DNA of 64,000 bases, taken from positions 62,001-126,000 of the forward strand of contig DATIYJ010000011.1 in the NCBI GenBank assembly GCA_035517655.1. The letters run 5' to 3'. A program made the position numbers and the translations under genes. Origin of the DNA: Nitrospiria bacterium. GTDB lineage: Bacteria; Nitrospirota; Nitrospiria; JACQBZ01. Shown piece after piece: positions 63,967-64,000 of this stretch (its first letter is position 1; every line of letters starts with the position of its first letter). A model generated the notes under the pieces. That model saw only the letters and a list, made by a program, of their open reading frames with translations. It made no database searches and had not been told where the DNA came from.

Positions 63967-64000
63967 TTACAGGGATTCGGCGCATCGAAAACCGAAGCCG
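63967..64000 (-). CDS. C-terminus of a second FGE/SUMF1-domain protein (cut by window edge)
   Basis: The last ten codons on the minus strand read GFGFRCAESL then TAA (63967-63969). GFRCA is the usual end of FGE-like domains, so this is the tail of a paralogue located in tandem upstream of the 63129-63935 gene, 31 bp away. Confidence 0.7.
   Translation of the reverse strand, partial: GFGFRCAESL

Noticed and set aside
1-64000. CRISPR arrays, transposases, prophage or restriction-modification genes
   Set aside because: None were seen; the only repeats are short palindromes and the propeller-gene duplication.

Overview
The window is a contiguous stretch of chromosome from a diderm (Gram-negative-type) bacterium with GC content that looks to be in the mid-to-high 50s by eye. 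It carries a type IV pilus motor and its two-component regulator, an almost complete type II secretion system (T2SS), at least eight predicted lipoproteins or exported proteins, and long housekeeping operons. No transposases, phage genes or CRISPR arrays were seen. Gene content and order (rho-rpmE-prfA-prmC-murA-hisGDBHAFIE-hit; prs-rplY-pth; pilBTCSR; a GspN-type T2SS; a K+-independent H+-pyrophosphatase) suit a Nitrospirota- or Desulfobacterota-like lineage. I favour Nitrospirota, but only as an inference from layout.

Layout: 1-2704, murein-recycling genes (truncated serine hydrolase, LD-carboxypeptidase) and a seven-bladed Ycf48-like lipoprotein. 2694-6824, minus-strand flavo-iron-sulfur dehydrogenase, GAF membrane protein and a small unknown. 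6901-8403, pgsA and aroE. 8420-15935, pilB-pilT-pilC-pilS-pilR. 15984-24015, ispE, tRNA-Gln, prs-rplY-pth, hppA-ychF and rpsF-ssb-rpsR. 24031-27195, DUF4388 and PilZ genes transcribed from back-to-back promoters, then small envelope genes (zinc ribbon, RlpA, Slp). 27223-30658, minus-strand ubiB-like kinase, HEAT-repeat protein and a coiled-coil protein. 30781-47688, a DUF11/TPR exported protein, a GspA/ExeA-like ATPase and the gspCDEFGHIJNLM-K cluster, interrupted by an opposite-strand lipoprotein gene. 47717-51115, an FxLYD protein, a UvrD-like helicase and an orphan exported protein. 51219-64000, a minus-strand superoperon running from rho to hit, preceded by a repeat-rich intergenic region and two tandem FGE-like genes, the last cut by the window edge.

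How the genes fit together: pilB/pilT/pilC are the extension motor, retraction motor and platform of a type IV pilus, with pilS/pilR as regulators; the pilin and the PilMNOPQ alignment complex are not in the window. The T2SS cluster supplies secretin, platform, ATPase and all five pseudopilins, and is preceded by a peptidoglycan-binding ATPase that probably helps the secretin through the wall. PilZ and DUF4388 proteins hint at c-di-GMP-linked surface control. The histidine pathway is nearly complete, but HisG is the short form that needs HisZ, and neither hisZ nor hisC is here. Several near-consensus sigma-70 promoters are visible; they correct some start codons (pgsA, the DUF4388 gene) and suggest one nearly leaderless transcript (the flavo-iron-sulfur dehydrogenase).

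I did not find a clearly new multi-gene system. The best candidates for new biology are uncharacterised envelope genes placed inside conserved operons (the lipoprotein between gspM and gspK, and the lipoprotein between hisH and hisA), the DUF11/TPR-GspA pair ahead of the secretion operon, and a family of palindromic REP-like elements at 27731, 40968, 57532 and 62952-63093.
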